DNA of 64,000 nucleotides from Streptococcaceae bacterium AM104-57 (GCA_027659245.1 JAQDPW010000003.1:1-64000); one strand, 5' to 3'; shown: positions 43,756-50,861, counted from the first letter of the stretch. Made by a program: numbers and translations. Notes: generated by a model from the sequence alone, not told the origin.

Positions 43756-43784
43756 TTGACATTTTCCCAAAATTCACATATAAT
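43756..43784 (+). promoter_or_regulatory. Perfect-consensus promoter of a small RNA
   Basis: TTGACA (43756-43761), 17-nt spacer, TATAAT (43779-43784). Both hexamers are exact consensus. Transcription should start near 43,791. Confidence 0.8.
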
Positions 43785-43790
43785 TAAATT

Positions 43791-43842
43791 GCTACATTTA
43801 ATCGTGTTAGTCAATGATTCGTTGTTGTCTGACACGTTTTTT
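43791..43842 (+). ncRNA. Candidate ~50-nt antisense RNA
   Basis: From the consensus promoter the RNA has a ~12-nt tail, then a long hairpin (43803-43836, about 14 pairs, loop TTCG) and TTTTTT (43837-43842). It is fully complementary to the first part of the leftward leader RNA, which forms the mirror hairpin. This is the arrangement of plasmid counter-transcribed RNAs. Readthrough could also feed the repressor gene. Confidence 0.6.
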
Positions 43843-43867
43843 ATTAAATTTTCAAAGAACTTTTTTC

Positions 43868-43921
43868 TTTAACAACTTTTGTTGTTAAATATATAATACT
43901 ACTTTTGTTGTTAGAAGTCAA
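43868..43921. promoter_or_regulatory. Overlapping divergent promoters with two repressor operators
   Basis: Rightward: TTAACA (43869-43874), 17 nt, TATAAT (43892-43897), for the repressor. Leftward: TTGACT (43921-43916), 17 nt, TATTAT (43898-43893), for the leader and transfer genes. The two -10 boxes share the same bases. Operator 1 is a perfect palindrome with arms TTTAACAAC / GTTGTTAAA around TTTT (43868-43889). Operator 2 is imperfect, CTAC-TTTT-GTTGTTAG (43899-43914). Binding of the CI-like protein could switch between directions. Confidence 0.75.
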
Positions 43922-43963
43922 TAGTTTTTTTAAAATTTTTTTATTTTTTTTCGGAGATAAAAT

Positions 43964-44296
43964 ATGCTTGAAATCAGACTAAAAGAACTTCGTAATAAAG
44001 CTAATATAACTCAAAAGGAACTTGCAGAATCTATAAACACAAGTCAACAAAATATCGCTTTTTATGAAAAAGGAGAACGAAAACCAAAACATGATATGGT
44101 TGAAAAACTAGCAAACTTCTTCAATGTTTCAACAGAGTACCTTCTAGGTAAAACTGACATTCCTGAACCTGAATCAGATATTGACCTTGATTCTGCTATT
44201 GATAATTCAGTCGCTTATGATGGTACACCAATCACAGATAACGATAGAGAAATCATCAAAGACTTCCTAAAAGACTATTTTGCAAACAAAAAATAA
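43964..44296 (+). CDS. CI-like XRE repressor of the ICE
   Basis: 110 residues. Complete helix-turn-helix (NITQKELAESINTSQQNIAFYEKGERKP) and the typical FFNVSTEYLLGKTD end of the DNA-binding domain, then a short acidic tail. First gene of a two-gene rightward unit with an ImmA-type protease, as in ICEBs1 ImmR-ImmA. It most likely binds the two TTTT-centred operators at its promoter, repressing transfer until the protease inactivates it. Confidence 0.88.
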   Translation: MLEIRLKELRNKANITQKELAESINTSQQNIAFYEKGERKPKHDMVEKLANFFNVSTEYLLGKTDIPEPESDIDLDSAIDNSVAYDGTPITDNDREIIKDFLKDYFANKK

Positions 44297-44298
44297 GT

Positions 44299-44724
44299 AT
44301 GAACCTAAATAAAGTTATAAAAGAGATAGAACAATTAAATTGTAAAGTGATCACTCTTAAAAACTTAAACTCTAAAGGAAGATATATTCTTGTAAATAAC
44401 CAACACTTTATTTTTCTTCGTTCCGACACAAGCGATATTGAAAAAATAAATGTACTTCTTCATGAAAAACACCATTTAATCAATGATGATTGCAACAATT
44501 CACTTTCTCAAATTGATACTTTTAAAAGTCACATTGAAAACAACAGTGAAAAAGGACGAATCCTTGATTTTATGAGTTTAGTGAATAGTGAATATCCAAT
44601 AGATGAACACTTCAACTATCAAGACTACCTTAAAAATGCTGAAATTCCAGCCAGCTATGAAAACTACGTTAAAGAAATAGCTACAAATTTTTATAATGAA
44701 AACAAAAAAAATAACATTATCTAA
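44299..44724 (+). CDS. ImmA/IrrE-type metalloprotease
   Basis: 141 residues starting 2 bp after the repressor stop. Zinc motif HEKHH in NVLLHEKHHLINDD at about 54-58. This is the anti-repressor protease position and size known for ICEs and phages, cutting the CI-like repressor after DNA damage or cell-signalling. A terminator follows. Confidence 0.85.
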   Translation: MNLNKVIKEIEQLNCKVITLKNLNSKGRYILVNNQHFIFLRSDTSDIEKINVLLHEKHHLINDDCNNSLSQIDTFKSHIENNSEKGRILDFMSLVNSEYPIDEHFNYQDYLKNAEIPASYENYVKEIATNFYNENKKNNII

Positions 44725-44740
44725 TGATAGTGTTATTTTT
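44710..44740 (+). terminator. Terminator after immA-like gene
   Basis: ATAACATTATC / GATAGTGTTAT followed by TTTTT. Confidence 0.85.
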
Positions 44741-44794
44741 CTATTTCCGAACAAATTTTAAATACCTGGTTGCACATTTTGACCCCAAAAGCGA

Positions 44795-44833
44795 ATTAAA
44801 TATCCAGGAATATCTGATTTTCCTTCGCTTTTT
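44795..44833 (-). terminator. Terminator of the toxin-antitoxin operon
   Basis: Minus strand AAAAGCGAA ... TTCGCTTTT with a long loop, next to the stop of the third gene. Confidence 0.55.
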
Positions 44834-45122
44834 ATTCTAAAATAACAGTGCCCCAAAGTTCATCATTACAAGACACAAACAACTCATTATCCGTACTAGA
44901 TAGAGAGAAAAATCCGCCTTTTCCCTTTTTACACAACATGAATTTAACAAAATAGACTTCTAAATCCCCTTCATATTCTTTGTTAATCGTCAGAACTTCA
45001 TCAAAATCCATCTTATCTAACTGATTAGGATACTCTTTCAAAAAGTCCTTCACAAAATAATTAAACTTTGAAACCATGTTTTTTGGAAGTCTATCATGAT
45101 AACTTATTTCCTTAATTTCCAT
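44832..45122 (-). CDS. Hypothetical third gene of the toxin-antitoxin operon
   Basis: 96 residues, AGGAGATAG before the ATG, 10 bp after the toxin gene. Soluble, mixed charge (ISYHDRLPKNMVSKFNYFVKDFL...). Not recognised. The tight spacing points to one operon with the antitoxin and toxin, so it could be a modulator or chaperone of the pair (inference). Confidence 0.55.
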   Translation of the reverse strand: MEIKEISYHDRLPKNMVSKFNYFVKDFLKEYPNQLDKMDFDEVLTINKEYEGDLEVYFVKFMLCKKGKGGFFSLSSTDNELFVSCNDELWGTVILE

Positions 45123-45132
45123 ATTCTATCTC

Positions 45133-45468
45133 CTAATCAACATTTGATAAAAAATCTTTCAAACGAACTATATCTCTATCAGTCAAACTCCCTATAATTT
45201 GAATTTTGATTTTCTTCCTATCTAATTCATATGCTTGAACAGTATCAATCCAAGAAGGTTTTTCTAAACCTGCTCTAAACCAATCAATAATTTCAAAATA
45301 CTTTGACTTAATTCTATCCGATTTATTTTCATATTTTGTAGTCAAGCGATAAGTTTTAATAACTTCATCATTAAACTCAATTACCATCGCAGGACGCGAC
45401 TTTGAACCTGTTCCATCAGCATACTCAATTCTTGCAATCAATATTGAATATTCTTCTATTTTTTCCAT
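45133..45468 (-). CDS. PemK/MazF-like toxin
   Basis: 111 residues from the ATG at 45466-45468 with AGGAG. The features SRPAMVIEFNDEVIKTYRLTT and ITDRDI-like end (IIGSLTDRDIVRLKDFL) fit the PemK/MazF-type endoribonuclease fold. It follows a RelB-type antitoxin with overlapping spacing. It should stabilise the ICE by post-segregational killing. Toxin family call moderate. Confidence 0.7.
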   Translation of the reverse strand: MEKIEEYSILIARIEYADGTGSKSRPAMVIEFNDEVIKTYRLTTKYENKSDRIKSKYFEIIDWFRAGLEKPSWIDTVQAYELDRKKIKIQIIGSLTDRDIVRLKDFLSNVD

Positions 45469-45488
45469 TCTTTCTCCTAATATAATCA

Positions 45489-45773
45489 TTATTCATCGAA
45501 GAATTTATCAATATCTTCTTGTTTACTAAAGTCAAGTTTAACCAGTTTCGACTTTTCTTTCACTAATCTTTGAATATCTTTTTTTGCCTGTTCCACTTCT
45601 TCTTTTGTATACTCTCTTTCATACAAACCAATCTTAAAAGGAATACTTTTAGTCAAAACACTTTGCTTCAAAAACAACTTTACAGCAGTTGTCATATCTA
45701 ATCCCAATTCACTAAAAACTTCAGTAGCATCTTTTTTTAATTTATCATCTACTCTTACAGCAATTTGTGACAT
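45489..45773 (-). CDS. RelB/DinJ-family antitoxin
   Basis: 94 residues from the ATG at 45771-45773 with AAGGAG. Ribbon-helix-helix start MSQIAVRVDDKLKKDATEVF followed by LGLDMTTAVKLFLKQ, the RelB/DinJ hallmark. It neutralises the downstream toxin and represses the operon. RelB antitoxins usually pair with RelE, so pairing with a PemK-like toxin is a mixed module. Confidence 0.85.
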   Translation of the reverse strand: MSQIAVRVDDKLKKDATEVFSELGLDMTTAVKLFLKQSVLTKSIPFKIGLYEREYTKEEVEQAKKDIQRLVKEKSKLVKLDFSKQEDIDKFFDE

Positions 45774-45804
45774 AGTAATTCTCCTTAATTTATTCTGTAT
45801 GTCT

Positions 45805-45833
45805 ATTGTATCACTTTCAGAAAGACAATTCAA
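45805..45833 (-). promoter_or_regulatory. Toxin-antitoxin promoter with palindrome
   Basis: Minus strand TTGAAT (45833-45828), 17 nt, TACAAT (45810-45805). An inverted repeat CTTTC-AG-AAAG lies in the spacer, a plausible antitoxin operator. Confidence 0.65.
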
Positions 45834-45928
45834 ATTTTTCTATCTATAAATACAAAATAAAATAGACCAGTTTCCTGATCTACTTTATTCTATATTCATT
45901 GACTTTAATTTTCTTTTTGATCATAGTT

Positions 45929-45946
45929 TGGTCAACCACTGGTCAA
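45929..45946 (+). repeat. Integrase arm-type direct repeats, right end
   Basis: TGGTCAA (45929-45935), 4 bp, TGGTCAA (45940-45946): same spacing and orientation as at 17,831-17,848. Confidence 0.6.
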
Positions 45947-46040
45947 TTTCCTTAAATTCAATACTAACTAGCGTGTGATAATATCTTGATTCAATCGCTT
46001 TTTACTTATTTATTTTAACTTATTTTAACGCTAATTTACA

Positions 46041-46052
46041 TGCAGGGGGCAT
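46041..46052 (+). repeat. attR: attR core of the ICE
   Basis: TGCAGGGGGCAT, identical to the tRNA-Lys 3' end. The rest of the tRNA is absent here, which marks the right boundary. Confidence 0.85.
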
Positions 46053-46065
46053 CTAAATCAACAGG

Positions 46066-46093
46066 AAAAAGCCTTAATTTCAAGGCTTTTTTT
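46066..46093 (+). terminator. Original tRNA-Lys terminator displaced by the ICE
   Basis: AAAAAGCCTT / AAGGCTTTTTTT starting 14 bp after attR. In an empty site it would lie just after tRNA-Lys. Confidence 0.75.
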
Positions 46094-46131
46094 GCTTGTC
46101 AAAAAAATCTCTTCCATACTTTTCACCACTT

Positions 46132-46160
46132 AAAAAGCGAGCCATCAGTATGACTCACTT
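46132..46160 (-). terminator. Terminator of the lipoprotein gene
   Basis: Minus strand AGTGAGTCAT / ATGGCTCGCT then TTTTT. Confidence 0.7.
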
Positions 46161-46173
46161 CTTCTTTTCACTC

Positions 46174-46722
46174 TTAATTACGGTAAAAATGACTATCTTT
46201 GTCGCTTGGTGATTGGCCGATTGCCAAGACGTCTTGGCTACCGTCTGTACCTGTTAATTCATTTTGGACTCCAGCTGGAATAAAGATCAGGCGTGCTCCT
46301 TCTCCGCCTCCAACAAGATGAATTCCTGTCAGATAGTAACCATCCTTCTCCTCTACTTGATCCATCTCATATTTAAAAGTTCCCTTTGAGCTTTGAATCA
46401 TCACAATGCCGTCAGCTGTAATCGTAGCTGTTGTTCCTGCATAGTTTTCCCACGTTCCAAGGAATTTAGAATAATCTTTTTGATTTTCCGTCTTTGTCTC
46501 AGTTTGAGTAGCTGTAGCGCTTGAAGAATTTGTATCAGACTTCTGTTCCTCTTTTTGGCTAGCTTCTGTTTTACTTGATGACTCCTTAGTTACTTTAGAA
46601 GAAGCCTCTTTACTTGAAGATGCTGTAGTTTTTTCAGCATTTCCTCCACAAGCAGCTAATGTTAAGACCGCCAGCAAAGCAAGAGCTGAAAGACTAGTGT
46701 AACGCAATGTTTTGTTTTTCAT
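46174..46722 (-). CDS. Lipoprotein (DUF6287-like)
   Basis: 182 residues. Type II signal peptide with lipobox LAAC (cleavage before about C25). A Ser/Thr/Glu/Lys-rich linker follows, then a compact C-terminal domain (KFLGTWENYAGTTATITADGIVMIQ...) resembling the streptococcal DUF6287 lipoproteins. Anchored on the outer face of the membrane; function unknown. First chromosomal gene right of the ICE. Confidence 0.8.
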   Translation of the reverse strand: MKNKTLRYTSLSALALLAVLTLAACGGNAEKTTASSSKEASSKVTKESSSKTEASQKEEQKSDTNSSSATATQTETKTENQKDYSKFLGTWENYAGTTATITADGIVMIQSSKGTFKYEMDQVEEKDGYYLTGIHLVGGGEGARLIFIPAGVQNELTGTDGSQDVLAIGQSPSDKDSHFYRN

Positions 46723-46862
46723 AAAAATCTCCTTTTGAAATGATGACCCAGTTTAGTCTGAATCTAAAATGGCTAGTCCGAAATTACATATATTTTTGAC
46801 GGCTAACCTGTAGTTTTCAGTGTATCATTTATTTCCATATAACTCAATAGCTATTTGACATC

Positions 46863-46892
46863 AAAAAAGGCTAATCCAATCAGGAATTAGCT
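46863..46892 (-). terminator. Terminator after queA
   Basis: Minus strand GCTAATTCC / GGATTAGC followed by CTTTTTT. Confidence 0.85.
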
Positions 46893-46901
46893 CTTCTATT
46901 T

Positions 46902-47930
46902 TTAGTAGATAAACATGGCATCGCCAAAGCTAAAGAAACGGTACTTTTGGTCGATAGCATGTTGGTAGGCTTCTAAGACCAATTCACGGCCTGCAAAGGC
47001 AGATACTAGCATGACCAAGGTAGACTTCGGCAAGTGGAAATTAGTAGAAAAAGCATCCACAACCTTCCAGTCATAGCCTGGTTTGATAAAGATATTGGTC
47101 CAACCAGAGTCTGCTTGGATTTGCCCATCAAACTTGCTTCCGATAGTCTCTAGCGTACGGATAGAGGTTGTCCCCACAGCAATGACACGACCACCATTTT
47201 CCTTGACCTGTCGCAAGGTTGCTGCAGCTTCCTCAGACAATTGATAAAACTCTGAGTGCATCTCATGTTCATCCAAATTATCTACTGAAACAGGTCTAAA
47301 GGTCCCAAGCCCAACGTGCAAGGTCAAGTAAACTAGGTGAACTCCTTTTTGCTGGATTTCTTCCAGTAATTCCTTGGTAAAATGCAGGCCTGCAGTCGGG
47401 GCAGCAGCTGAGCCACTCTCCTTAGCATAGACTGTCTGGTAACGTTCACGGTCATCCAACTTTTCATGGATATAAGGAGGCAAGGGCATTTCACCAAGAC
47501 TTTCAAGTACTTCTAGGAAAATTCCTTCATACTCAAAACGGACAATACGGCCACCATGGGTTAATTCCTCGGTCACAACTGCACTTAGTCGACCATCACC
47601 AAAGACGATTCGAGCTCCAACCTTGAGGCGTTTGGCAGGTTTTGCCAAGACTTCCCATTCGTCTCCCGCTGTATTTTTCAAGAGTAAGAGTTCAACGTGA
47701 CCCCCTGTTTCTTCCTTTTGACCATGAAGTCGAGCTGGGAGTACGCGGGTATCATTCATCACCAGGGCATCACCTGGCTCTAGCATGTCAATAATAGAGT
47801 GAAAATGGCGATCTTGAAATTCTCCAGTCTGGCGATTGACCATCAAGAGTTTCGAGGCATCCCGCTTTTCCAGAGGCGTCTGTGCAATCAATTCCTCTGG
47901 CAAGTGAAAATCAAAATCATTTGTATTCAT
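46902..47930 (-). CDS. queA: tRNA preQ1 ribosyltransferase-isomerase QueA
   Basis: 342 residues from the ATG at 47928-47930 ([17 protein letters not shown]), the family length; an ATG three codons earlier is also possible since the AAAGGA spacing suits neither perfectly. QueA hallmarks: [25 protein letters not shown] and [13 protein letters not shown] EHEMHSEFY. It transfers ribose from S-adenosylmethionine to preQ1 in tRNA to make epoxyqueuosine. It acts downstream of the queCDEF products encoded 40 kb away. Confidence 0.95.
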   Translation of the reverse strand: MNTNDFDFHLPEELIAQTPLEKRDASKLLMVNRQTGEFQDRHFHSIIDMLEPGDALVMNDTRVLPARLHGQKEETGGHVELLLLKNTAGDEWEVLAKPAKRLKVGARIVFGDGRLSAVVTEELTHGGRIVRFEYEGIFLEVLESLGEMPLPPYIHEKLDDRERYQTVYAKESGSAAAPTAGLHFTKELLEEIQQKGVHLVYLTLHVGLGTFRPVSVDNLDEHEMHSEFYQLSEEAAATLRQVKENGGRVIAVGTTSIRTLETIGSKFDGQIQADSGWTNIFIKPGYDWKVVDAFSTNFHLPKSTLVMLVSAFAGRELVLEAYQHAIDQKYRFFSFGDAMFIY

Positions 47931-47969
47931 TGTAGTCATATTTCCTTTTCTTTTCTAATGTACTTATGA

Positions 47970-48878
47970 TTAGCTATCAAAACGAACTTCTTCAAGTAAA
48001 TACTCGATGAAGCGTTCACCCATCTTAGATAAGCTCGTTTTCTCATGCTGGATATAAACCAGTTCAATAGGATCATCAATATCTAGAGGAATGGAAACAA
48101 TATTGTCCCCATTAAGATTACTATTGAGGATACCTGTCGCGATGGTATAGCCGTCCAAACCAATCAAGAGATTAAACAAGGTCGCACGGTCACTAACCAC
48201 GATGGATTTCTTGTGGTGTTCTTGTGACAAAATCTCTTCTGAGAAATAGAAGGAATTATGGGTTCCTTGGTCATAGCTCAAGTAAGGGAAGTCTTCTAGG
48301 TCTGCCAACTGCACCTTATCTTTTTTGGCAAGTGGGTTAGACTTGCTGACAAAGATATGGGGCTGCGCTGTAAAGAGAGGATGGGCCACTAGATGATTGT
48401 CATCCAACATCTTCGAAAGAACATCTCGGTTATAGCTATTTAAAAAGAGGACCCCTACTTCACTACGGAAGTTCTTGACATCATCGATAATCTCCCAAGT
48501 TCTGGTTTCACGCAAAAAAAGCTCATACTTTTCCATATCGCTCTTCTTGAGCAAGGAAACAAAGGCATTCACCACGAAGGCATAGTGCTGCGAAGACACA
48601 CTAAAAAGCTCGCGATGAGCGATTGGGTTCTTATAGCGTTCTTCTAGAAGTTGCGTTTGCTCGACAACCTGACGGGCATAGGATAGAAACTCCATCCCAT
48701 CACGTGTGAGGGTGATTCCTTTAGGATTTCGGATGAAAATCTCAATTCCCATCTCATTTTCTAGATCACGAACTGCATTTGATAGACTCGGTTGTGTAAT
48801 GAAAAGTTGCTTGGCAGCCTCATTCATCGAACCAGTCTCTACGATTTTGATAATATAGTGTAATTGTTGAATTCTCAT
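47970..48878 (-). CDS. LysR-family transcriptional regulator
   Basis: 302 residues from the ATG at 48876-48878. N-terminal winged helix (MRIQQLHYIIKIVETGSMNEAAKQLFITQPSLSNAVRDLE) and a periplasmic-binding-like effector domain. It resembles the MtaR/CpsY-type regulators of streptococci, which act in methionine uptake and surface or stress functions, but that link is tentative. The -10 TACAAT lies only 6 bp from the ATG, so the mRNA is probably leaderless. Confidence 0.85.
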   Translation of the reverse strand: MRIQQLHYIIKIVETGSMNEAAKQLFITQPSLSNAVRDLENEMGIEIFIRNPKGITLTRDGMEFLSYARQVVEQTQLLEERYKNPIAHRELFSVSSQHYAFVVNAFVSLLKKSDMEKYELFLRETRTWEIIDDVKNFRSEVGVLFLNSYNRDVLSKMLDDNHLVAHPLFTAQPHIFVSKSNPLAKKDKVQLADLEDFPYLSYDQGTHNSFYFSEEILSQEHHKKSIVVSDRATLFNLLIGLDGYTIATGILNSNLNGDNIVSIPLDIDDPIELVYIQHEKTSLSKMGERFIEYLLEEVRFDS

Positions 48879-48884
48879 GCTTTT

Positions 48885-48895
48885 ATTGTACCATA
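48885..48895 (-). promoter_or_regulatory. Leaderless promoter of the LysR gene
   Basis: Minus strand TATGGTACAAT: extended -10 TGG-TACAAT (48890-48885), then six bases AAAAGC and the ATG. No ribosome site is present. Confidence 0.65.
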
Positions 48896-48905
48896 CTTGA
48901 GGCAA

Positions 48906-49170
48906 TATAAAAAGAACCAGTCACTGAAAGGTCTGTAGCTAAGCTTAGATGAGTGCTTTCAAATGACTTTATATAGCGACCTAAAAAGAGAGAGTGAGAC
49001 AGAAATCGGTAATTCGTTAGAATTCGATTTCGTCGTCCCACCTCCGCACAGTTGAGTAGGGCTGTAAAAGCTGATGAAATCAGCGTAGTAGAGCCCACTC
49101 AACCACTGCGTCTTGATCGGCAATCCAAAGACAATTGAGAGGCTAGGACTTTTGTCCCAGCCTCTCTCTT
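48906..49170. repeat. Intergenic imperfect repeat element
   Basis: About 265 bp with no gene. It ends in a strong stem GAGAGGCTaGGAC / GTCCcAGCCTCTC (49137-49166) and contains a second hairpin built on GAGTAGGGCT ... AGCCCACTC. The segment TTTTGTCCCAG is shared with the repeat at 9,805-9,948. This looks like a dispersed intergenic element common in streptococci; I cannot name it. Confidence 0.55.
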
Positions 49171-49205
49171 ATTCTTTAAAGTTAATCTGCCTTCCATAGC
49201 GAAAC

Positions 49206-49436
49206 TTAGCTTCCTCTTTCCCAGAAAATGGCCAGCAAAATCATAGCCCCGAGAACTGATGGGATAATGGCTGTACCGCTTAGACTTGGTCCCCAAGAAC
49301 CAAAGATTAATTGTCCTAAAAAGGCACCAATCCAGCCGAGAAACATTTTCCCGAAGCAGCCCATTCGTTCTCCACGATTGGTGATAGCTCCTGCTAGTAG
49401 TCCGATTAAAAGCCCGACAAACATACTTCCAATCAT
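49206..49436 (-). CDS. GlsB/YeaQ/YmgE-family membrane protein
   Basis: 76 residues, three short glycine-rich membrane segments (MIGSMFVGLLIGLLAGAITN, CFGKMFLGWIGAFLGQLIFG, SVLGAMILLAIFW), the layout of the GlsB/transglycosylase-associated family linked with general or bile stress. Starts 10 bp after pepS, so probably co-transcribed. A longer overlapping frame is spurious. Confidence 0.85.
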   Translation of the reverse strand: MIGSMFVGLLIGLLAGAITNRGERMGCFGKMFLGWIGAFLGQLIFGSWGPSLSGTAIIPSVLGAMILLAIFWERGS

Positions 49437-49445
49437 AGTTTCTCC

Positions 49446-50687
49446 TTAAATTGCCCAATCTCCATTGCGGAAGAGTGGTACGCGTGTTCCATCCTCACGG
49501 ATACCATCGATATCCATTTGGCTCGAACCAATCATAAAGTCAACGTGAACATCAGAACGGTTAAGTCCTGCAGCTTCAAGCTCTTCTTCAGTCATCTCAG
49601 CTCCACCAACAACGCTAGTTGCGTAAGCTGCACCAATAGCCAAGTGGTTTGAAGCATTTTCATCGAAAAGAGTGTTAAAGAAGGTAATACCTGACTGAGA
49701 AATTGGACTTGGATCTGGTACCAAGGCACACTCACCCAAGGCACGTGCACCAGCGTTCTTAAAGACGAGGTCCTTCATTACTTGATCACCTTTTTCAGCA
49801 GTGATATCAACGATTTGACCATTTTCAAAGGTCACCTTGATGCCTTCGATGATATTTCCATTGTAGCTAAGAGGTTTTGTAGAAGTGACATAACCATCTG
49901 CACGACGGAAATCAGGGGCTGTAAAGACTTCTTCTGTTGGCATATTTGGCAAGAAACCTTCGCCTTGAGCATTGATAGCTCCGGCAGATTCCCACACGTG
50001 GTTCTTCGGCAAGCCAAGTGTCAAGTCTGTTCCAGGAGCAGTGTAGTGAAGAGCTGAGAATTGCTCTTTATTCAGCATTTCCGCCTTGCTCTTGAGGATA
50101 GCAGCATGTTTTTCCCAAGCCTTAACTGGATCTTCTTCGTAGATACGGCAAGTCTTAAAGATTTGGTCCCAAAGGAGATCGACTGCTTCTTCGTCGCTTG
50201 CAGCATTTGGAAAGACTTTCTTAGCCCACTCTAATCCAGCAGCGGCTGCTACAGTCCAGCTAACCTTGTTAGATTGAGTTGCGATACGCATTGGCTTCAT
50301 AGCCATTCCCATCGCTTTAGCAGAAGCTGAGAGTTTTTCAGCATCCACTCCGTTCAAGGCACCTGGATCAGAAGAACGAACACCGAGACGACTTGCTTTA
50401 TTTTCAAGAAGGTAGTTCATCTCAGCAATCTTGTATTCTGGTACATTGTCCAAACGCTCCATCGGCGCGTGAAGGAATTTCTCACGGTTTACAAAGTCAT
50501 CTGCCCATTGAACGATGACTTCGTGCGCTCCAAGTGCATAGGCTTCTTTAACGATTAAGTGAGCCAACTCACGTTGCTCCACATCAATCGAGAGAGTCAA
50601 GGTATGACCAGATTGCACGTTCACTCCGTTTGCAACCAAAAGCTTAGCGTATTTTTCTAGATTTTCTTTAAAATTTGGTAAAACCAT
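49446..50687 (-). CDS. pepS: Aminopeptidase PepS (M29 family)
   Basis: 413 residues, the family size. M29 features visible: HVDFMIGSSQMDIDGI at the C-terminus, the metal-binding TENFRRADGYV-like EEVFTAPDFRRADGYV and NHLAIGAAYA. Metal-dependent cytoplasmic aminopeptidase releasing N-terminal residues from peptides for nutrition and cell-wall precursor supply. Confidence 0.93.
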   Translation of the reverse strand: MVLPNFKENLEKYAKLLVANGVNVQSGHTLTLSIDVEQRELAHLIVKEAYALGAHEVIVQWADDFVNREKFLHAPMERLDNVPEYKIAEMNYLLENKASRLGVRSSDPGALNGVDAEKLSASAKAMGMAMKPMRIATQSNKVSWTVAAAAGLEWAKKVFPNAASDEEAVDLLWDQIFKTCRIYEEDPVKAWEKHAAILKSKAEMLNKEQFSALHYTAPGTDLTLGLPKNHVWESAGAINAQGEGFLPNMPTEEVFTAPDFRRADGYVTSTKPLSYNGNIIEGIKVTFENGQIVDITAEKGDQVMKDLVFKNAGARALGECALVPDPSPISQSGITFFNTLFDENASNHLAIGAAYATSVVGGAEMTEEELEAAGLNRSDVHVDFMIGSSQMDIDGIREDGTRVPLFRNGDWAI

Positions 50688-50708
50688 TCTGTTTTCTCTT
50701 TTCTATTT

Positions 50709-50861
50709 TTATTTTTCTTTCAAAGCAGAAAATAATCCTGCCAAAGCAATAGCACCTGACAAGAGTGCTGTCGATAGAAGGATTGTCTGATCAGCAAGTT
50801 CCAATTGATACTCAAACACCTTCTCAGCTGGCTTGTCTTCCGCAAAAATTCTTAGTTTCAT
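50709..50861 (-). CDS. Small hypothetical protein (50 aa)
   Basis: 50 residues, MKLRIFAEDKPAEKVFEYQLELADQ..., with one C-terminal hydrophobic segment and the end LFSALKEK. AAGGGGG lies six bases before the ATG. Between pepS and a toxin gene. Not recognised, but start, ribosome site and codon use look genuine. Confidence 0.6.
   Translation of the reverse strand: MKLRIFAEDKPAEKVFEYQLELADQTILLSTALLSGAIALAGLFSALKEK

Larger units (their letters stand above)
43265..43886 (-). ncRNA. Candidate ~600-nt structured leader or non-coding RNA
   Basis: It is read from the strong leftward promoter at 43,893-43,921 and ends at the terminator 43,269-43,295, with no credible coding frame on this strand. Local stems include CGTGT...ACACG (43803-43836), TGGAG/CTCCA (43714-43728), a perfect 10-bp stem TGGAATCTAG/CTAGATTCCA (43612-43660), AGGATA/TATCCT (43394-43411), ACCTT/AAGGT (43370-43383) and GTATGC/GCATAC (43328-43349). 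It may be a free RNA or an attenuated leader of the conjugation operon. I do not recognise the family. Confidence 0.5.
17773..46052. mobile_element. Tn916/ICESt3-type ICE in tRNA-Lys(CTT)
   Basis: About 28.3 kb between 12-bp direct repeats in the tRNA-Lys 3' end. It carries a tyrosine integrase, relaxase, TcpA-type coupling ATPase, VirB4 ATPase, lysozyme/CHAP hydrolase, mating-channel membrane proteins, an oriT-like palindrome, a CI/ImmA control pair and a toxin-antitoxin set. I see no interrupted transfer gene, so it may be functional. The site recalls the tRNA-Lys ICE family described in S. agalactiae, but relationship must be tested by alignment. No antibiotic resistance gene is visible. 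Confidence 0.9.

Noticed and set aside
43300..43900. Group II intron or CRISPR-associated RNA
   Set aside because: No reverse transcriptase, no domain V-like motif, and no repeat-spacer pattern was seen.
49099..49458. A 119-residue leftward frame over the GlsB-type gene
   Set aside because: The overlapping 76-residue frame gives a recognisable membrane protein; this one is Arg/Ser-rich noise that runs into the intergenic repeat.
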